Shown here: one piece after another, positions 57,899 through 64,000 of the stretch
Layout: each line of letters opens with the position of its first letter
How positions within the stretch are numbered: the first letter of the stretch is position 1
Assembly (NCBI GenBank): GCA_032209605.1
Contig: JASFXZ010000028.1
Span: 372,001 to 436,000 of the forward strand
Direction: 5' to 3'
From: Mactromeris polynyma
Lineage: Eukaryota; Mollusca; Bivalvia; Venerida; Mactridae
DNA: 64,000 nt
Made by a program: the position numbers and the translations under genes
The notes under the pieces: generated by a model
Told to the model about the DNA's origin: nothing
What the model saw: the letters and a program-made list of their open reading frames with translations, nothing else
The model's database searches: none

Positions 57899-59548
57899 CA
57901 GTAGACATTGCTCGAGCGACCACCTGTATTAGGCGACTTTTTGTATTAAACGACCACTTAAATTCCCGCCCGAGCGTTTTTACTATATAAATAGTATCTA
58001 TTAAACGACTTTTCTATAACGCGACCAGCGACCGCATTAAACCAGCCCCGACAGGTAAAACATATAGTTAAATAATCCATTAAACGACCGCATGCACTTA
58101 ATCCCATGGGGCATTGCACACATGATTCACAGCTGCGAACAAATTAATAAACAATTAGGCGTGATAAATGCGACCTCGTAATTACTCGGCGACATATAGT
58201 TATATCAAAGGACTGAATGTCCTGAGAGGCGCTTCCAATGCATCCATAAGTAAGAAGCAAGTATTTTGATATTACATATTCAAAAATGATGAAACCGATA
58301 AATTATGTTCATATCGGGTAAATACTTAATATTTTATGACTAAACTTAATTAAATCGACGGACTGTGCATGTAATGAGGCTGTAAGGTAGTAAACCTATA
58401 TTAACATTTACCTTTGAACATTTCGGTACACTATATTGTTCTTAATCATTATAGTATAGTTGCATTAATCTTGCTTAATATGTATAGAATACACAGTTGT
58501 GTCGCGACTGGGGCGGCAAGGGTGGTGTCCGCCCCCCCCCAATAATTCGGCAAGCAACGGTGAACATTCGTGCCAAGTTTTTTGAAAATCCTCCAATGTT
58601 CCAAAGAAATGGTTCGGACAAATTTGAATAAAATACCAATGCAGTTATGTTGACTGTTTGCACGCTTCACAGAGCACTTAAAATATATGTAGTATAATTT
58701 AGAAATTCAAGACATTATGGAACAATAATTAATGCTTCATGAGCGGCGGAACACTTTTGCACTAGTTTTTGAAACTGAATTATCTCATAACTAAAATTTA
58801 AACTTCTGCATTTTTCAATATATTATACCCATTTTCCCAAAAAATCATGCTGAATATGACTACTGTTTGTTTTGTTGTATCTCAAATACCAAATACTGTG
58901 TTGCTGTTATATTATTGAAAATAATGACAATTGCATGTATTCTTGTTGTATCCAACGCAAAGTTTACGCCGTTAATTGTTTCGGCATCATGACTCCCATT
59001 CATGCAGAGCATAAACTTGTTCAACCGGTATAGACAGTATTGAATACTATGTTTAATTGATGTACAGTGTCTGCATGCTGCTGATTTAAAATGATTCTCT
59101 AGCAGAACAAATAGTAAAATATCAATATTTTCCCTCATTAACTCAGACTGACGTAACATTTTACTTGATATTAAAAAGCAATATTAAGATCGAATAATGT
59201 AAGTTTATTTCTTTCCATTCCTTTGTAGTTTTTTTTGTACTATCAACACAATATAGAAACAGCAATAAATAACATATACATAACAGTAAAGTACAAATAC
59301 AGTATTATTTCTTCTCAAACATATTCATCTACGAGTTCAAAAGTATGTGTATGTTCCAAAAATCCAGTATAACCACTGTCTCCCTGAATATATACATATG
59401 AATGGAAAGAGGATGGTAATTATACGTTTTGATTGTTCAGTCGGACATTCATTTGTACTTAACCTTTCAATATCTATTAAGAGACCATTTTATTAAGCGA
59501 CCACTTTTTGGCTGTCCCTTCGGTGGTCTCTTAATACAATGTCTACTG
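57899..59548. mobile_element. 1.65-kb mariner-type element without transposase
   Basis: Left TA|CAGTAGACATTG and right CAATGTCTACTG|TA. Inner arms 'cgaccacctgtatt' and 'ttaagcgaccac...ggtggtctcttaat' are related inverted blocks. No transposase-like frame was found in the interior. It contains an unrelated C-run patch at 58530-58540. Confidence 0.7.
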
Positions 59549-59559
59549 TACATGTATTA

Positions 59560-61060
59560 TCAATCATGGAAGTACAACACCCGTCATACATGAAAGTTTT
59601 AATATCTACACTATTTCACAGAGTTTATGACGAAATGGTTTCTTAATCACTTGTGACAAGGGTTTTTACTGAAGGCTGACTGGGAGTAAGTACATAAGGG
59701 GCTGTCCCCTGGAAATTAGTTAAAATGTTGGTACTTGTATGATTTGGGCGTTCTGTATTTTTTGAAAAGATAATACTAGTGCAATTCAATGACTCCTAAA
59801 TGTTTAGACCCCCAGAATGTACCAGAAACCACCATTTCATATACAATGTATATATTGTAAACTTTTTACGGGGAAGATCCCCCGGACCCCCATTTAAGGA
59901 GGGGGATAATCCCCTCCCGTGTTGCGCATCTCAAGTGCGGGGTATTTAACAGCTAGTTAACATTACACTTAACTGCTATATGGACATTGCTTTTTAACGT
60001 ATAAACATAAATTGATTAAGTAGGCAGTAACTAATCTAAAAAAACTGATAACCCTCATATACACTACACAATACACGTGATAAATAAATTAGTATATAAC
60101 AAGTAAGCAAGCTGTCTCCCTCAGTCCTGCTCTCAGTAATCAAATCATTTATATTAGAATGCGAGTGAACAACCAAACCTAGCCATGAAGTGAAATGACT
60201 TTTAAATGAAGCCAGATGTTGGGAGAAATGAAACCGATAGCTTTGATGATAGACTACATTATATTGACGTATTTGCATAGAGAAGCGAACGAAGGTTTAA
60301 TGGAAATACAATCTGAGCAAACCTAAATGATGCTCAGACACTCTTGGACAAACATTATACAGCAGAACAAGAAATCGGGACAAAACTTAAACTTTAAGGC
60401 ACGCTATGGAAGACATTCACAGAGCAAAAGTTAATGTCGACAAAGTGCCGAACATAATCGAAATAGACATTCTCATTGCGCATGTCCTGTCATAACAAGT
60501 ATTGTTATCAGATAATTTATTATAACTTCATTTAGACTGAACTTGTTATTGCTCAGCATGCAGTTAAAATATGCGGAAATCTGTACATTGTTTATTTATT
60601 TAAAATCTTACTGGTGGTGGTTTTCGCAATGCATATAAGACGGCATGCAATTTTCTAAAAACTATCTTCCTAACATATATGTTCCGTCAGTTTCAATCTT
60701 TCGGCCTATTGTTGCTAGCTTTCTTGACTTGTTCCGTGATGTATTCAATCCATTAATACCCCCACATGTTTGTCCTCCTTAATTCTACTCCTTAGAACTT
60801 GTTTTTCCTTTCAGGCCCCAGCTAGGGTAACCTCGTTTATTTTGTTTTTTTGACAGGTAGTGATACAAGTTTCTTATTGTTAAAGCTTAGTGCTTTTTCT
60901 TAGTACATATAAGCAAGCGGATTCATGCAACTTAGAGTTTTGAAAAAAAACTATAAAAAATATGAAATAAAAAGGTACAATATGTCACAATTGGAGTAGT
61001 ATATTTTTTGTTGAATTATTACCAGTCTTAGGTTCACACTCAGGATTTCAAAATTGACTT
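59560..61060. other. No gene seen
   Basis: AT-rich sequence with a GC fold-back-like patch at 59868-59930 ('cccccggacccccatttaag') and an unexplained AT tract. No coding support. Confidence 0.45.
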
Positions 61061-61067
61061 ACAACAA

Positions 61068-61084
61068 GGGGGGGGGGGGGGGGG
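61068..61084. repeat. Homopolymer G17
   Basis: 17 consecutive G. The length may be unreliable in sequencing or assembly. Confidence 0.9.
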
Positions 61085-61164
61085 CAGTTTTTGGGCAGAC
61101 TAGGTCTCTGTATATATCTGTAGAATATTAATCTTTAGTTTGTCATCAATGGAATCCTTAGAAC

Positions 61165-61320
61165 TTTGTCCTTTATGGTCGCCCCTGTTCCATTGCGTAT
61201 CTTTGAACAATGTCTGGTGTTATATGGACTGCTGTTTTTCCGGAGGTCTGTGTGGGGAGGCATTTTCTTATCATGTGGCGTTCCCAGTTGCAGCTTATTA
61301 TCTCTTTTGATAATACCATA
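61165..61320 (-). repeat. Dispersed repeat family R, copy 4
   Basis: Reverse-orientation copy with 'tttttccggaggtctgtgtg' and 'gttcccagttgcagcttatt'. It is more diverged than copies 1-3. Confidence 0.7.
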
Positions 61321-61975
61321 CATCCTCTACTAGCCTGAGTACCGAGGATGAATATTATAATGAACCAGCGTAATGCCGAATGGTCATGAATGGGTAGCAA
61401 TGTATATTTAATTTTCGTTCCGACTGTGTCTTTAGGGTGTAATATTGTCTTTTCGAATGTTTTGTGTGATACGATATATACGATTTCACGGTCTAACCAA
61501 AGACCTATTTGGTCTAACCGTCTCAAGGCAAAATTATTAAAATAGCGGTGTCGCAGATTATTATAAAATGGCCGTGCGTTTAACGTTGTAAGATTGACAG
61601 TGGCATATTGACATCGATATTGGGTAAGAAATCATGTTTAATGTAATCATTTATGTATTGCAGTCTTTGTTTATATGTAGCAGTTACATAAATAAATGTG
61701 TTTGTGCTGGAAAATGAGTTTCCTTTCTCCCAGTTGGCCAGTTTAAAAAGGTCGGCGTTGCAATGTTTTCGGATATCGCAATTTCGGATGATAATATCAT
61801 CAGAATTCAGATCAAAATACTAAATATCTGAATGAGGTGTTAATTTTCAAATTGGCAGTCAATGATAAACCACAAAGATGATTGATACTTACAGTTGTAT
61901 TTATTCCAGATAAGTATTATGTTTTAAGTAATTGCAAAAGCAGGAAATTCAAAATCTTAATAAATTAGGGCTTTA

Positions 61976-63378
61976 GGCAGTGGGTATGGGTCCGTACCTA
62001 GAACCCGGAGTCTAGTGATATGGGAATCCTGTACTCAAAAAATTCTACATTGGAAACAATATGGGTATGGGAGTTTGACTAATACACATGATAAATAATC
62101 AGCACAATTAATCATAATAGAAACAAGTATCAGTCTTGGAAGTCTCTAACAAGGGTTTCCAGTCAACTCGTACCGTAGTCAACTCGTACGTCGGTCAACT
62201 CGTACCGTTTTTGGTCAACTCGTACCGTAGTCAACTCGTACCGTAGTTAACTCGTACCTTCATTTTTTTAACAGTTAGTATTAACAGTTATTCATTACAA
62301 AAGTGTTACTGTATTTTCCTACATATTCGGTGAACAATTTTGAACAGTATAAATATACTGGTAATGTTTGTCAGTACTTATTATGCGGCAGCTAATACCA
62401 GTTGGTCAACTCGTACCTTCGGTAAAACAAGTCATATTCAAGTCATACAAACACTTATTAATAGAGTTAATATGATTAAAAGTAAGCTTTTCCTGTATTG
62501 TGTGGCTCAATTGTGACCAGTGTAAACATATCTCTTTTTATATTAATGTATAATGTACACATTTCTGGGAACAAACGATCTTCATAACGATAAAGTATAC
62601 AACCAAATGCACCAAGCAATGTATTGATGATAATCATTTTCCTAGGCTTCCTCTGGCAAAATGTTCACAATAACTGATGTCAATCATAAATGATATCTGA
62701 AAAAAGCACTAAAACATATGCATTAGTATACAGATATAAATTATATAAGAGTACAAAAATGGAAAGGTACGAGTTGACCAAATATTAAGGTACGAGTTAT
62801 CAAATATTAAGGTACAAGTTGACCAAAATAGGTACAAATTGACAAAGGTACGAGTTAAATTGACAAAGGTACGAGTTAACTATGGTACAAGTTGACTACG
62901 GTACGAGTTGACCAAAAACGGTACGAGTTGACTACGGTACGAGTTGACCAGTTACCCTAACAAGAGTCCAGGGGTGCGCTTGGGTGACAATTTTCATGGT
63001 CTTTGTCAGGTCAGACAGAGAGTCTAGGGAAATTTAGTCTTTATATTATATAGGAAAACTCATCGAGGGTAACATTTACAGTCGCACAATATGACAGGGA
63101 GTCTCTTAATTCAGAGGGTTGCAAGGGCAGTGTAGGCTGTATTCCATAACGCTATGCTTATTGTCAAACAAAATGACTGTTCCAATGTACTACAATCATA
63201 TACTGTTTGAATGATTTTAATACTGAAAGTTGTTCCTATTATGTATAATTGTGCAGATTTATAATGTGTATTAGTCAAACTCCCGTACTCGTAGTGTTTC
63301 CAATACAGATTTCTACGCGTACGGGATTCATGTACCCCTAGACTCCGGTTCTTGAGGTAAGGACCCGTAGTCACTGCC
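61976..63378. mobile_element. 1.4-kb element with ~115-bp terminal inverted repeats (host of a nested element)
   Basis: The left arm, from GGCAGTGGGTATGGGTCC to 'gagtttgactaatacacat' at about 62090, matches in reverse the right arm at about 63265-63378 (ends CACTGCC). Similarity runs the whole arm with small indels. TA is near both outer ends, so a mariner-type origin is possible, but the duplication is not exact. The interior holds the 803-bp element below. Confidence 0.8.
62154..62956. mobile_element. 803-bp element with sub-repeat termini and 8-bp target duplication
   Basis: Both ends consist of 14-15-bp 'ggtcaactcgtaccgt' units: about six in the left arm, and about eight inverted (acggtacgagttgacc) in the right. 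CTAACAAG is duplicated exactly at 62146-62153 and 62957-62964. Another lone unit lies at about 62403. No coding region. The 8-bp duplication suggests hAT or a related superfamily. Confidence 0.87.
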
Positions 63379-63507
63379 ATAAATTATTGATACTACGATT
63401 GCCACACGTATGTATTACCAAACCCATAGCTGTAGCGGTATTCTATAATTAGATACACAATATATAATGGAATCCATATCTTTTTGCTAATTAATGTGTA
63501 TTGTATT

Positions 63508-64000
63508 GGTTGAAGCTTTAATGTAGTATGTAATCTTACTTGGTTGAAGCTTTAATGTGGTATGTAATCTTACTTGGTTGAAGCTTTAATGTGGTATGTA
63601 ATCTTACTTGGTTGAAGCTTTAATGTGGTATGTAATCTTACTTGGTTGAAGCTTTAATGTGGTATGTAATCTTACTTGGTTGAAGCTTTAATGTGGTATG
63701 TAATCTTACTTGGTTGAAGCTTTAATGTGGTATGTAGTCTTACTTGGTTGAAGCTTTAATGTGGTATGTAGTCTTACTTGGTTGAAGCTTTAATGTGGTA
63801 TGTAATCTTACTTGGTTGAAGCTTTAATGTGGTATGTAATCTTACTTGGTTGAAGCTTTAATGTGGTATGTAGTCTTACTTGGTTGAAGCTTTAATGTGG
63901 TATGTAATCTTACTTGGTTGAAGCTTTAATGTGGTATGTAATCTTACTTGGTTGAAGCTTTAATGTGGTATGTAGTCTTACTTGGTTGAAGCTTTAATGT
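63508..64000. repeat. 34-bp tandem array, 14.5 copies, cut by window end
   Basis: 'ggttgaagctttaatgtggt' recurs every 34 bp from 63508. Copies differ mainly at one A/G site (gtaatctt or gtagtctt). The array continues past the window. Confidence 0.97.

Noticed and set aside
61135..61526. 117-residue minus-strand ORF
   Set aside because: It runs through dispersed repeat R and its flank; no recognisable motif.

Overview
The window is eukaryotic, intron-rich, AT-rich animal DNA. A bivalve or other mollusc is the best guess. The evidence is a full intron-split major vault protein gene (a family missing from many animals but present in molluscs), several tRNA-derived SINE families, and a very heavy load of MITEs, minisatellites and LINE/Tc1 relics. 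The species call is inference. One 200-base assembly gap (N) lies at 31741-31940.

Region 1 (1-21.6 kb): one gene on the minus strand encodes major vault protein (MVP). Its 13 coding exons join in a single open frame of 857 residues. A probable non-coding first exon lies near 21.52-21.6 kb. The introns hold hAT-type MITEs with 8-bp target duplications, mariner-type MITEs, fold-back elements and four tandem repeats.

Region 2 (22.0-39.67 kb): this 17.7-kb block is bounded by an inverted repeat whose 22-bp core is perfect and carries a CArg-type (SRF-like) box. A CTA triplet flanks both ends. The left end has a promoter-like stretch and a short plus-strand first exon. The right end has a nine-exon minus-strand gene with an SGNH-hydrolase domain (Ser, Asn, Asp and His all present), a basic linker and a C2H2 zinc finger. 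Between them lie a 17/68/340-bp higher-order satellite, a second 17-bp minisatellite and a perfect 1.2-kb CAGT microsatellite. This is the best candidate in the window for an undescribed mobile or gene-carrying unit.

Region 3 (39.9-48.2 kb): a nest of transposon relics. It contains a 5'-truncated LINE, a Tc1-like transposase split in two by an insertion with a SINE, and a pair of ~0.65-kb direct repeats with tRNA-like ends.

Region 4 (49.5-56.2 kb): a small four-exon minus-strand gene predicts a 129-residue secreted protein with one LDL-receptor class A domain. A partial tandem paralogue has the same 24-nt first exon and the same intron phases but no visible LDLa exon. Mariner relics and MITEs are interspersed.

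Region 5 (56.5-64 kb): LINE fragments (two homologous reverse-transcriptase pieces side by side), a 1.65-kb mariner-type element, an 803-bp element with repeat-built termini and an 8-bp target duplication nested in a 1.4-kb terminal-inverted-repeat element, and a 34-bp tandem array running off the end.

Exon models were assembled by eye from splice sites, reading-frame continuity and family knowledge. No alignment or expression data were available.
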